Shown here one piece after another: positions 35,943-44,780 of a stretch of DNA of 64,000 nt. A model generated the notes under the pieces. It was not told the DNA's origin. It saw only the letters and a program-made list of their open reading frames with translations, and ran no database searches. Source of the DNA: an uncultured Opitutaceae bacterium (GTDB taxonomy: Bacteria; Verrucomicrobiota; Verrucomicrobiia; Opitutales; Opitutaceae); the NCBI GenBank assembly GCA_903891325.1, contig CAITEC010000029.1, positions 64,539 through 128,538 on the forward strand. The letters are read 5' to 3'. Within the stretch, counting starts at the first letter, position 1. Each line of letters begins with the position of its first letter. Position numbers and translations under genes: made by a program.

Positions 35943-36730
35943 GCCGCCTGGAGGGAGCGGGTCACCGGGTTGCGCCGCAGGTTGTAGCGGCGGCCGTCCA
36001 CGCGGGAAACCGGCATCACGCCGAGCAGGGCGTTGGTGACGAACACCTCGTCGGCGCCCAGCAGCCGGTCGAGGGTAAGGGCGGTTGCCCGGGACCTTCC
36101 GCTCCCCAGGAGCCCGAGCGCCCGGGCGCGCGCCACCCCGGGAAGAATGCCCCGCCCGAGCGGCGGCGTGAGGACGCGCCCCGCCTCGACGGCGAATACA
36201 CTGCTGCCGGAGCCCTCGAGGACCCGGCCGCCCGCCCCGACGAAGAGCGCCTCGTCGAAGCCGGCCGCGTGCGCGCGGCGGCGGGCCAGGCTGTTCGCCA
36301 GGTAGTTCAGGGTCTTGAACTGCGCCACGGAGCCCGCCGCGCGCTCGTCGGCAATCGTCATGAGCCGGAAGCCCCGGGCGTAGCGCGCCTCCGGGTAGTG
36401 GCCCTTCCTGGCGATGATCAGCTCGCCGGTCCCCCGGGTGTCCTGGAAGAGCACGATCTTGAGGTTTCCGCCGCGCAGCCGGTTGGCCGAGATCACGCGC
36501 CGGCAGCGGGCCTCGATTTTTCCCGGGTCGGCCGCCAGGCCCAGGGGCCCGGCGCTGCGCCCGAGCCGCCCGAGGTGGTCGCCGAGGAAAAGGGGCCGGC
36601 CCGCGAGCACCTTGACCGTCTCAAAGAGCCCGCGGCCGAACATGAAGCCCTCGCCGAGCGGGGAAATCCTTGCCCGGTCGCGGTGGACGAGGCGGCCGTT
36701 CAGGCAGACGTGTTCCTGGATCTCGTTCAT
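35867..36730 (-). CDS. pabC: Aminotransferase class IV, probable 4-amino-4-deoxychorismate lyase
   Basis: 287 aa from the ATG at 36730 (MNEIQEHVCLNGRLV). A fold-type IV PLP protein: FGRGLFETVKV is the N-terminal signature, the Lys in QFKTLNYLANSLARR (about residue 138) binds PLP, and EGSGSSVFAV is the phosphate cup. Because it follows pabB by 17 bases, the lyase that releases p-aminobenzoate for folate is the best call; D-amino acid or branched-chain transaminases share the fold. Its last 25 codons overlap the 3' end of hemH on the other strand. Confidence 0.85.
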   Translation of the reverse strand: MNEIQEHVCLNGRLVHRDRARISPLGEGFMFGRGLFETVKVLAGRPLFLGDHLGRLGRSAGPLGLAADPGKIEARCRRVISANRLRGGNLKIVLFQDTRGTGELIIARKGHYPEARYARGFRLMTIADERAAGSVAQFKTLNYLANSLARRRAHAAGFDEALFVGAGGRVLEGSGSSVFAVEAGRVLTPPLGRGILPGVARARALGLLGSGRSRATALTLDRLLGADEVFVTNALLGVMPVSRVDGRRYNLRRNPVTRSLQAAYREAESAESCQARTRRARNSSAGT

Positions 36731-36747
36731 GCGTCGGTCGGGATTGC

Positions 36748-38133
36748 TCAGCAGGCTTCTGCCAGGGCCTGGCGCATGGCGCGAGCCTTGTCGAGGGTCT
36801 CCTGGTATTCGGCCTCCGGGTCGGAATCCCAGACGATGCCGCCACCGGCGTGGTAATAGGCGCGCCCGCCCGCGCAGGAGATCGTGCGTATGGCGATGTT
36901 CAGGTCGCAATTCCCGTCGAAGCCGAGGTAGCCGATCGCCCCGGTGTACAGGTCGCGGCGGCGGGTCTCGATCTCGTCGATGATCTGCATCGCCCGGATT
37001 TTCGGCGCTCCGGTGATTGATCCCCCGGGAAACAGCGCACGGATGCAATCGAGGACATCGAAGTTCGGCCGGATTTTTCCGGACACCGAGGCGACGAGGT
37101 GGTGGACGGTCGGGTGGGTCTCCAGCCGGAAAATCTCGTCGACTGCGACCGTGCCGTAATCGCAGACCCGGCCCAGGTCGTTTCGCTCAAGGTCGACGAT
37201 CATGAGCAGCTCGGCGCGGTCCTTCTCGCTGGCCATGAGCTCAGCTGCCAGGCGGGCGTCCTCGGCGGGCGTGGCCCCGCGCGGCCGGGTCCCCTTGATC
37301 GGCCGGGTCTCGATCCGGCGCTCCCGGATTCGCAGGAAGCGCTCGGGGGAACTCCCGGCTACCTGGAGGTCGCCGTGGTTGAGGTAGCAGGCGAAGGGCG
37401 CCGGGCTCAGCGAGCGCAGCCGGCGGTACAGGGCGTAGGGATGGCAGGCGAGGGGCGCCTCGAAACGCTGGCTGAGGTTCACCTGGTAGACGTCGCCGGA
37501 ACGGATGTAGTCCTTGATCCTCCCGATGCACTGAAGATATTCCGCCTTTGAGAAATTCGAGGTCGGCTCCGTCCCCGGCGCCGGGATCCGGCGGGGCAGG
37601 CCCGCGGGCGGCGGAGCGGCCCGGAATGCGGCGATGACCGCCCGCATCCGGCCCAGGATCTCGTCGGCGGAACGGCCGGCGACTGGATTGGCCACGATCG
37701 ACCAGCGCCCCGTCCGCAGGTCGTGGGCCAGCACGCCGTCGTGGAAATCGAGCGCAACGTCCGGAATGGAAAGCCCGCCGCTTCGCGCGCGCGGAATCCG
37801 GTCGAGAAGTGCGCAAAGCTCGTACGAGACATACCCCACGGCGCCCCCGGAGAAGGGCAGCGGGGAGCCCGGCGGACAGCGGTGGCGCGCGAGGAGCGGC
37901 CTCAGGGCGTCGAGAGGATCGCCGCTCAGGGTCTCCGTGGCGGAGCCCTGGGTTATCGTGATAGCCGTCCCCGACGCCCGAAACTCCAGGAAGGGGTCGA
38001 ACCCGATGTAGGAGTGGGTCCCGAGGCCCCCCGACGACTGCGCGCTGTCGAGGAGGAAGCTCCCGGGGCGGTCCCGCAGGAACGCAAAGAGTTCCTCGGG
38101 AGAGGCCCGCAGCTCGGTTTCCTCGATGATCAA
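36748..38133 (-). CDS. pabB: Aminodeoxychorismate synthase component I
   Basis: 461 aa of the chorismate-binding family. PIKGTRPRG (about residue 278) has the Lys typical of PabB; anthranilate synthase has Ala there. VNLSQRFEAPL and the C-terminal GAIGYLGFDGNCDLNIAIRT block are also present. It converts chorismate to aminodeoxychorismate in p-aminobenzoate synthesis. The apparent start is a TTG at 38133 (IIEETEL); no ATG lies close upstream. A glutaminase subunit (PabA) is not in the window. pabC follows directly. Confidence 0.93.
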   Translation of the reverse strand: MIIEETELRASPEELFAFLRDRPGSFLLDSAQSSGGLGTHSYIGFDPFLEFRASGTAITITQGSATETLSGDPLDALRPLLARHRCPPGSPLPFSGGAVGYVSYELCALLDRIPRARSGGLSIPDVALDFHDGVLAHDLRTGRWSIVANPVAGRSADEILGRMRAVIAAFRAAPPPAGLPRRIPAPGTEPTSNFSKAEYLQCIGRIKDYIRSGDVYQVNLSQRFEAPLACHPYALYRRLRSLSPAPFACYLNHGDLQVAGSSPERFLRIRERRIETRPIKGTRPRGATPAEDARLAAELMASEKDRAELLMIVDLERNDLGRVCDYGTVAVDEIFRLETHPTVHHLVASVSGKIRPNFDVLDCIRALFPGGSITGAPKIRAMQIIDEIETRRRDLYTGAIGYLGFDGNCDLNIAIRTISCAGGRAYYHAGGGIVWDSDPEAEYQETLDKARAMRQALAEAC

Positions 38134-38155
38134 TAGCGGTTGAGCCGCGATCGGG

Positions 38156-38968
38156 TCAGTTCTTCGGCGATGACGACTGGATCTTCTCCAGGCGGGACTG
38201 GATGTCGTTCATCTTGTTGACCAGGTCCTGCTCGATCCTCTTGCGGTCGCTGCTGTTCACGATGCTGAGGCTGGCCGCGTCCTTCACGACATTCGCCGGA
38301 AGGGCGAGCAGCCGGGTGATCAGGCCCTGATCCTTGAACGAGCTGAGATAAAGGGCGGTGACCTCGTGGGAGAGGGCGAGCGAGTCCTCGGCGACGCCCT
38401 GGGTGGCGCGCAGGTTGTTGTTGAGCACCTGGTTCTTTGCCAACTCCGAGGTCAGCACGACGCCGACCTGGTCGGTGATCTTCTGGCTGTAGGCCATGAT
38501 CGAGTCGCGGGTCAGGTGCTGGTCGCTGGCCATCTGGGTGAGGATCGGCTGGATCTTCTCGGCCATCCGCGAGGAGACCTTGTCGACCTGCTCGTTCTGC
38601 ATGCGGGCGGCCTCCTCGGGCGTCTTGGGCAGCGGGTTATAGGGCTGGACCTTCTTGGCGATCGCCTCGGCCAGGGCGTCCATCCGCTGGGTGTTGAGCT
38701 TGTCGACCTCCTCGTCGGTCCGGAACAGGTCGGCCTCGCGCTTGGAAATCGCGTCCTTGAGGAGTTGGGTCGTGGCTTCGATCTGGCGGCGATTCTCCTC
38801 GGCGGAGGCCTTGAGCGCCTCGTTTTGCTCGCGCAGGGGGGCGAGGGCGGCGTCCTGCTGGATGGTCATCTCCGCGATCGTCTGGCGGTGGATCCAAAAC
38901 CCAACGGCAAACAGGAGGACGACGGTGAGAATAATGGCCGGGAGCTGTTCTTTAAGTTTTTGCCACAT
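38156..38968 (-). CDS. Membrane-anchored coiled-coil protein, unknown
   Basis: 270 aa from the ATG at 38968. One N-terminal helix (LPAIILTVVLLFAVGFWIH) is followed by a long charged region rich in Glu, Gln, Lys and Ala, which is likely coiled coil from about residue 40 to 130, with another helical stretch near the C-terminus. It probably sits in the inner membrane with a large periplasmic or cytoplasmic rod. I recognise no family. It lies 22 bases upstream of pabB on the same strand, so it may share a transcript. Confidence 0.65.
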   Translation of the reverse strand: MWQKLKEQLPAIILTVVLLFAVGFWIHRQTIAEMTIQQDAALAPLREQNEALKASAEENRRQIEATTQLLKDAISKREADLFRTDEEVDKLNTQRMDALAEAIAKKVQPYNPLPKTPEEAARMQNEQVDKVSSRMAEKIQPILTQMASDQHLTRDSIMAYSQKITDQVGVVLTSELAKNQVLNNNLRATQGVAEDSLALSHEVTALYLSSFKDQGLITRLLALPANVVKDAASLSIVNSSDRKRIEQDLVNKMNDIQSRLEKIQSSSPKN

Positions 38969-39163
38969 GGTGTGTTGGGGGTTGCCTGGGATTCCGCTCG
39001 TTGCGTTCTCCGACAGGAAACTAGTCGGACTGTGCCAAAAAATGCAACGCTGTACTGGGCGGGCCGCTGGCAGGTCAGAATTGGTTGGCCGCGCGCCGGG
39101 CTGCCATTCAGGATTGCGGTGCGCACCGGGGCATCCCCCGTGTCACGTGGCGCAATCCCCCTG

Positions 39164-39895
39164 ATGACATCCGCACGCCTATTCACGGAATCCGCCCCGC
39201 GGCCCCGGCGCCTGGTCGCCGCGGCGGCGCTCGCGTTGTTTTTTGTCCCTGTGCTCCTCGCCGCCTCGGAGGTGCGGTTCCTGGTGAACACGGTCCCGGC
39301 GGAGGCAAAGTACGTGATCTACGCCCAGATGAACCTGAGCGGCCTGACCATTGCGGAAAGCGACGTTCCCCAGGTCAGCGCGAACCTCTCGACGACGCTT
39401 GATGGAATGCCCGACTTCGCACGGAAGCAGGGAGCCAACCTGATCGTGATCCTAACCCAGGCGCACGGAATCGCCGTGCCCGTGAGGCAGGTTCCCCAGC
39501 CCCTGGTGCTGCTGCGCCAAAACCCCGTCGTGACCCTGCTCCTTTTCGACTGGGATGGGACGAAGGGCCTTCGCGCGGGGGAAAAACGGATGCGTTTCTA
39601 CGCCAGGAAGGGACCGCAGCCGGCGCCCCCCACGGGCACCGTGCTGGTTCCGACCTCAATCAACATGTCGATAACCCTGAAGGTGGCCCCGGCGCAGGCG
39701 AACAAGGCGACCTGGGCCTATCTCAATTTTCCCCGCTTTGTAAGGGAGGCCGTTGCCCGGGGTTTCGACTCCGTTGTGATCAAGTCGTCGGCCGATCAGG
39801 TCGGCGACGACGTGTGGTTGCCGGGCTGCGACGAGCCGGTGAGGATCTCCAATGCGGTGCCGGAGCTGAACGTGATGGCCTACCGCAGGAATTAG
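39164..39895 (+). CDS. Secreted protein, unknown
   Basis: 243 aa from the ATG at 39164 (MTSARLFTESAPRPRR). A basic N-terminus and hydrophobic stretch ALALFFVPVLLAASEV indicate export. The mature part looks beta-rich and contains no motif I recognise. It is followed 21 bases later by a small dimeric-barrel-like gene, so the two may form an operon. The 195 bases before it hold no recognisable feature. Confidence 0.55.
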   Translation: MTSARLFTESAPRPRRLVAAAALALFFVPVLLAASEVRFLVNTVPAEAKYVIYAQMNLSGLTIAESDVPQVSANLSTTLDGMPDFARKQGANLIVILTQAHGIAVPVRQVPQPLVLLRQNPVVTLLLFDWDGTKGLRAGEKRMRFYARKGPQPAPPTGTVLVPTSINMSITLKVAPAQANKATWAYLNFPRFVREAVARGFDSVVIKSSADQVGDDVWLPGCDEPVRISNAVPELNVMAYRRN

Positions 39896-39916
39896 CCGCA
39901 AAGCACCCCGGCCGCC

Positions 39917-40231
39917 GTGATTGCCTACAACGTTTTCTTTTCGGCCCGCCCCGGCGCCGAGGAAGCGACCGTGGTCGCGGCAGTCAGGGGGTTCCTGGAC
40001 GAGATGAAGTCCGGGAGAAGGCTCCGGGGCTACCGGATCCTCCGGGTCACCGACGCCGCGAGTTTTCCCGCCCTCCCGCGCTTCCAGGCGATCATCGACT
40101 TCCAGTCCCAGCAGGAGCTCGACGACGCCATGGCCTTCATGCGCCAGCCCGGGAAGGTGCACGAGGGCGCCCACGGCCGCATGATGGGCCTGATCACCGA
40201 CTTCAAGGTCAGCTTCTCGGCCGACGCATAG
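39917..40231 (+). CDS. Small alpha/beta-barrel-like protein (DUF6614-like)
   Basis: 104 aa from a GTG at 39917 (VIAYNVFFSARPGAEEATV). The length and pattern (strand, helix FLDEMKS, strand GYRILRV, strand FQAIIDFQS, helix MAFMRQ) fit the dimeric ferredoxin-like barrel seen in DUF6614 and monooxygenase-like proteins. No catalytic residues can be named. It converges on the second S9 homologue, 27 bases away. The family call is tentative. Confidence 0.5.
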   Translation: MIAYNVFFSARPGAEEATVVAAVRGFLDEMKSGRRLRGYRILRVTDAASFPALPRFQAIIDFQSQQELDDAMAFMRQPGKVHEGAHGRMMGLITDFKVSFSADA

Positions 40232-40258
40232 GCCCCGGAAACTGCCGCTTCGCTGCCG

Positions 40259-42208
40259 TCATTTCATGTTGGCAGCGAGGAAGGACTCGAGTTCGGTGAA
40301 GAATTCGACGGTCTGGTTGAATTGATCGGCTCCGGACTTCGTACTTCGAAGGACCGTCACCTTGCAGGCCGCACCGCGGTCTTTCAGGGCCGCCGCAAAA
40401 TCCTTCGACTGATCGCGCATATATTCATCGTCCGACTCGCGGTAGGCCACAAGCACAGGAACCTTGATACGGTCCACATGGTTGATGGGGGAAATATCCC
40501 GCAGACGATTGCCCTCACTCAACGCATCACCCACCTCCAATCGCAGGAACCTGGTGTCGAGATTATCTATCTCAAGGTGCCTTAGCAGCGATTCCCAATT
40601 GCTGACCCCGGATACGCTTACTGCGCACCGGTAGGTGTCCGGTTCGCGGACAACCGCATCCAAGGCGGAGTACCCGCCGATACCGTATCCAAGAAACGCA
40701 ATTCGGCGGGGATCTGCGATTCCCGCCTTCTTGGCCCATGCCACTCCATCGGCTATATCAGCCTGGACTCCCGTCCCCATTTGGCCGCGCCCGGCATCAA
40801 GAAACGTCTTGCCGTAGCCCGGGGATCCGCGCGGGTTTACCTCTAGGACGGCATAGCCCCGGCTGGCGATGAACTGGACAAGGCCGTCATAGCCAAAGGT
40901 GGCCCGCGTAAAGCTGAAACCGGATCTCGATAGCACGATGAGGGGCAGACCCTTCTGGGGTAAACCGTGGGGAAGCGCGACATACCCGTGGGCTAATAAG
41001 CCGTCGCGGGTTCGGAATGAGAGCGGAAATGTCCGCGCCATGAGCGAGGCGTCAATCCACGGCGCGGAATTCATTATCTTGCGCAGCCTGTGGGTGGGCA
41101 GATCCAGGAGGTAAAAAATCGCCGGGTGCCGATCCGACCACGACTCGATAAGGCCCACATTGTCATCGGCCGAAAGACCGATCACTGCGTTATGGCCGTC
41201 GGGAAGCGCACGGTCCACATCCTCCTGAACCCTGATCATATTGGAATCAAACCATGCGGTCCGCCAATACTGAGTTGGATACACAATTCCGATCAGTTTC
41301 TCCTTTTTCCTCGAGTACACCAAATAACCCCGCCCGTTGAATGTATCGGTCGGCGAAAGGATGTCGTAGACGGGATCCGAGGCGATGACCGGCCCCCGTT
41401 TTTGCGTGGCGAGATCGTACGTGCCGACTCCCCAAGTCCCGTGGACTGTAAGGATTGGCGCATAGGCGGTCCGGTCATCCCAATCAACCACCATGGGGAC
41501 TGGTCCTATCCCGTGACAGGCAAAGTCGTGCAATCGGATCCATGGAGAATTTTCGTCGCGGCGATAGAACGCCCTGGTGTCCCAGCCATTGTCGATCAGG
41601 TAGCCGACGCGCACTTTTCCGTCCTGGCCCGCGATCCAGCCGCTCACAGCCTCACTGGTGTCGGTCAATGGAATGTAATCCCGGCCGTTCGCAGTCACCC
41701 GGCTCTCATCGAATTTACGGAGCCGGTTGGGCTCTGTATCGATTTCATACGCGGTTGAACCGATTTGGGTGGTGAATGAGTCGGATTCTCCGGAGCGGCC
41801 AATGACGTTCGTCAACTCGGGGAACGTCCACCAATGGGTGCCATCCCTGTCGACCGCAGCCAGGCCATCAGTCCCGCCATCCGGGTGCTCGCAGATGAGC
41901 ACGACGCGATTGCTGTTTAGCCAGACGAAGTCAGCGACCTCTGATTCGGTCTCAAATGGGGTCGCCTTGATAAGGGGAGCCTCAACGTATGAGGTCTTTC
42001 CCGTGCTGAGATTCAGGAAAATCAGGACGTGATGGGCCCCTTGCGGTCCAACCCCGCCGACAAAGCCGACGTACTTTCCGTCGGGCGAAATCCGCATTCC
42101 CGAGCACGCCGATTTGCGGGCAAAAAGGGATGCGGGCAGCGGTTCCGCCCGGACTCGCGGAGTCGCCGACAGAAGGACCGCCAGAAATGCGAGGGGTAAC
42201 CGCTTCAT
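40259..42208 (-). CDS. S9-type prolyl oligopeptidase homologue lacking catalytic Ser and His
   Basis: 649 aa, complete, with a signal peptide (MKRLPLAFLAVLLSATPRVRA), so exported. It is a paralogue of the protein at 1-1796. The nucleophile elbow reads GYGIGGYS, with Gly (codon at 40684-40682) where S9 enzymes have Ser. The Asp region YRESDDEYMRDQ is preserved, but the C-terminal segment LRSTKSGADQ has no His. With two triad members missing it is unlikely to be a serine peptidase. The full length and intact frame argue that it is a maintained protein, perhaps a binding pseudoenzyme. Confidence 0.88.
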   Translation of the reverse strand: MKRLPLAFLAVLLSATPRVRAEPLPASLFARKSACSGMRISPDGKYVGFVGGVGPQGAHHVLIFLNLSTGKTSYVEAPLIKATPFETESEVADFVWLNSNRVVLICEHPDGGTDGLAAVDRDGTHWWTFPELTNVIGRSGESDSFTTQIGSTAYEIDTEPNRLRKFDESRVTANGRDYIPLTDTSEAVSGWIAGQDGKVRVGYLIDNGWDTRAFYRRDENSPWIRLHDFACHGIGPVPMVVDWDDRTAYAPILTVHGTWGVGTYDLATQKRGPVIASDPVYDILSPTDTFNGRGYLVYSRKKEKLIGIVYPTQYWRTAWFDSNMIRVQEDVDRALPDGHNAVIGLSADDNVGLIESWSDRHPAIFYLLDLPTHRLRKIMNSAPWIDASLMARTFPLSFRTRDGLLAHGYVALPHGLPQKGLPLIVLSRSGFSFTRATFGYDGLVQFIASRGYAVLEVNPRGSPGYGKTFLDAGRGQMGTGVQADIADGVAWAKKAGIADPRRIAFLGYGIGGYSALDAVVREPDTYRCAVSVSGVSNWESLLRHLEIDNLDTRFLRLEVGDALSEGNRLRDISPINHVDRIKVPVLVAYRESDDEYMRDQSKDFAAALKDRGAACKVTVLRSTKSGADQFNQTVEFFTELESFLAANMK

Positions 42209-42328
42209 CTGCGTATTGTTGTGCCACCCGCTCGGCCTCGGTCAAAGGCAGATTTATGGTCGCCGAATGTATTTTCGGTGGGGCGGGGGTCAACCCCTTC
42301 AGGATCACAACCCGGAAAAATATTTTAC

Positions 42329-42357
42329 TTGACCCAAAAGACTACAACCATAGTCAT
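42329..42357 (+). promoter_or_regulatory. Putative blaI promoter with BlaI-type operator
   Basis: TTGACC (42329-42334) could be a -35 box and TAGTCA (42351-42356) a weak -10, with a 16-base spacer. The perfect inverted repeat GACTA-N6-TAGTC (42340-42355) lies inside this spacer and resembles BlaI/MecI/CopY operators (ACTACA half-sites). It is 21 bases before the blaI-like start, so repression of its own operon is likely. Confidence 0.55.
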
Positions 42358-42375
42358 AGGATTACAAATAAAGAA

Positions 42376-42777
42376 ATGAAAACAGCGCCGCGAGTCACGG
42401 ATACGGAGTGGGAACTGATGCAGGTCGTCTGGCAGGCGGCCGGTCCCATCAGCGCCTTCGAGGTGATCGAGCACTTGAACGCGACCGGGCAAAAGTGGCA
42501 CCCGAAGACGGTGCGGGCGCTGCTGGCCCGTCTGGTCGCCAAGAAGGCGCTGGGCTACCGCGCCCACGGCCGGGTTTATCTCTATTTCCCGCTGGCGACG
42601 GAGAGCGACTGCGTCGCGGCTGCAAGCGACTCGTTTCTCGACCGGGTCTTTGAAGGGGCGATCGAGCCGATGCTGGCCCACTTCGTCGGCCGGTACAAAT
42701 TGAGCAAGAAGGGCGCTGACGAACTGCGGCGCCTCCTGCACGAGGCCGAGTCGGCTGGAAAAGGGAGGAAGCCGTGA
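42376..42777 (+). CDS. BlaI/MecI/CopY-family transcriptional repressor
   Basis: 133 aa from the ATG at 42376. The winged-helix block TEWELMQVVWQAAGPISAFEV, the following HPKTVRALLARLV and the GRVYLYFPL wing are typical of BlaI. Such repressors are dimeric and are inactivated when the partner BlaR1 protease senses a signal. Its stop overlaps the GTG start of the BlaR1-like gene (GTGA), the usual arrangement. A matching palindrome lies just upstream. The regulated function here is unknown, since no beta-lactamase is adjacent. Confidence 0.92.
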   Translation: MKTAPRVTDTEWELMQVVWQAAGPISAFEVIEHLNATGQKWHPKTVRALLARLVAKKALGYRAHGRVYLYFPLATESDCVAAASDSFLDRVFEGAIEPMLAHFVGRYKLSKKGADELRRLLHEAESAGKGRKP

Positions 42778-44759
42778 ATCCGGGACTCCTGCTTCCGGTC
42801 CTGGCACGGCTCTCCGGGCAGGCTGCTGTCGTGGTGGTGGTGATAATGGCGGCGCAGGCTGTTTTCAGGAAGTGGCTTTCGCCCCGCTGGCGCTGCGCGC
42901 TCTGGGTGCTTCTTTTCGCCCGCATGGCGCTGCCCTTCTCGGCCGAGAGCCGGGTGAGCATCTTCAACCTGTTTTCCCTGCCCCGCGTCTCGGCGGAGGA
43001 TGCGGGCCCTGCGCTGGGCCGTCTCCCGGACGATGGTCCCCGGGCGGCGGCCCCTGCGCCGGTGGAAGCGTGGGAAGCCGACGGGGGTGCGTTGCCGGCG
43101 GTCGGGGCACGGGCCGCTCGCGCTGAAGCGCCGCTTTTCCCCGGCCTCTTCAGGTCCGCCTCCCTCTGGGGGACGATCTGGCTCGCGGGATTTGGCGTCT
43201 TCACCGTCCAGGTGATCATTCGGGCAATTCGCTGGCGGCGTCGCCTGGCGGGTGCGGCCCGGCTGACCGACCCCGCCGTCTGTGGTCTGCTCGACGAGTG
43301 CGCCCTCAGCCTCGGGCTTCGCGCCCGCCCCGCCGTCCTTGAGAGTGGCGCGGTCGGCAGCCCGGTGCTTTTCGGCGCGATCCGGCCCAGGCTCGTGCTC
43401 CCCCTGGGATTCATGGGTCGGTTCGGCCGGGAGGAGGTCCGCTTCGTCTTCCTGCATGAATTGGCCCATCTGAAGCGCGGCGACCTGCTCGTCAATTGGC
43501 TGACGACCGGTCTTCAGGCGATCCACTGGTTCAATCCCCTGGTCTGGGTCGGCTTTGCCCGCTGGCGCGCCGACCGCGAATGCGCCTGCGACGCCGCGGT
43601 GCTGGAGGCGGTCGGCGGCGGCCGCAGCCGGAGTTACGGCGAGACGATCATCCAGCTTCTCGAGGGCTGCGCGGACACCCCCGTCCTGCCCGGTGGCGTT
43701 GGCGTGCTGGATTCCCCGGCGGAACTGCGGGCGCGCCTCAGCATGATTATGGAGTTCAGGCCCGGGCGGCGCTGGTCGGCGCCCGCGCTGGTCCTTCTGC
43801 TGGCCCTCGCGGTCTGCTGCCTTTCGAATCCCCACTCCGCAGTGCTGGCGGCGGGCGAGCCGGCGATCGCCGCGGTCGCGGAGGCGATTCCGCAAACCGG
43901 CACCCAACCTCCCGCTGTTTCACGGGCGACCGTGCCCCCGGCCGCGCGCCCGATCGCGCAGCCCCTGTTGCCGAAGCCTGTCGCCGGCTCGGCCCGGGTT
44001 GAGGTCGTGCCATCGCGCCCGGCACCGTTTCCCATGCGTGCGGCTCCGTTGGCGTTGAATGGGGCGGCCAAGCCGGCCGTGGCTGCTGCAGGTTCAGGCG
44101 TGGGAATGAGGCCGGCACCGAACAACCCGATCACGCCTGTATTGACCACCCACAGGCTGGCCGTTCCCCTTCCGGTCCCCGCTCCCGAGTCGAGCGACGG
44201 GATTATTGTCGGTGGAATCGGGGCTGCGAGCAGGCCTTACGGACTTTCGCCCGCGGCCTACGGCAAGGTTCTCGAGCTGCGGGAGGATATTGGGATCTCC
44301 GAAAGCCAGATGGTCGCCATTGGGATCCTCTACATGCAGGAGGATCGGGACAGGGCGGCCCTGGGCCGGAGTCCTTCCCAGCGCGACCTGATCCGATTGC
44401 ACCGGGGCACCTTGAACCGGGTTCGAATCCTGCTCAGCCCCGGCCAGCGGGTGCAGTTCAACCTGATTCCCGCCAGCTTCGGCGGCGGGCTCATGGGGAT
44501 GAGTCCCTGGAGCCAGCTCGATCGCCTGGACCGGCTCGTCGGACTGGCCGAGTCGCAGCGGTGGCCGCTTCTCAAGGTCTACCTGTCGGGAACGGAGCAC
44601 CTGATGGAGTGCCAGATGCCCGCGCTGGTGTCCCAGGCAAAGTCCGTGCGTCTCGGGATGTTCCGGGACATTCGATCCCTTCTCACGCCCGCACAGCAAA
44701 GGATTTGGGATGCCACCCCCGCGAAGGACGGCGGAGGCGTGCTCCCAACCCCGAAGTAA
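42774..44759 (+). CDS. BlaR1-type M56 membrane metalloprotease with unusual C-terminal sensor region
   Basis: 661 aa from a GTG at 42774. Several N-terminal helices, then the zinc motif HELAH (residues 228-232) and WRADRECACDAAVLE with the third ligand: an M56 protease. A last helix (ALVLLLALAVCCL) is followed by an Ala/Pro-rich linker of about 130 residues. The C-terminal part (about residues 485-640) is not the penicillin-binding domain of BlaR1. It is helical and has ILLSPGQRVQF and LLTPAQQRIWD, similar to the LTxxQ motifs of Spy/CpxP-like periplasmic proteins. It probably cleaves BlaI upon an envelope or metal signal; the signal is inferred. Confidence 0.85.
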   Translation: MNPGLLLPVLARLSGQAAVVVVVIMAAQAVFRKWLSPRWRCALWVLLFARMALPFSAESRVSIFNLFSLPRVSAEDAGPALGRLPDDGPRAAAPAPVEAWEADGGALPAVGARAARAEAPLFPGLFRSASLWGTIWLAGFGVFTVQVIIRAIRWRRRLAGAARLTDPAVCGLLDECALSLGLRARPAVLESGAVGSPVLFGAIRPRLVLPLGFMGRFGREEVRFVFLHELAHLKRGDLLVNWLTTGLQAIHWFNPLVWVGFARWRADRECACDAAVLEAVGGGRSRSYGETIIQLLEGCADTPVLPGGVGVLDSPAELRARLSMIMEFRPGRRWSAPALVLLLALAVCCLSNPHSAVLAAGEPAIAAVAEAIPQTGTQPPAVSRATVPPAARPIAQPLLPKPVAGSARVEVVPSRPAPFPMRAAPLALNGAAKPAVAAAGSGVGMRPAPNNPITPVLTTHRLAVPLPVPAPESSDGIIVGGIGAASRPYGLSPAAYGKVLELREDIGISESQMVAIGILYMQEDRDRAALGRSPSQRDLIRLHRGTLNRVRILLSPGQRVQFNLIPASFGGGLMGMSPWSQLDRLDRLVGLAESQRWPLLKVYLSGTEHLMECQMPALVSQAKSVRLGMFRDIRSLLTPAQQRIWDATPAKDGGGVLPTPK

Positions 44760-44780
44760 GCCGATCGCCCTCGTTACCCC

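Noticed and set aside
38969-39163. Small gene between the coiled-coil and secreted protein genes
   Set aside because: Short open stretches have no start with a ribosome-binding site and no recognisable protein pattern.
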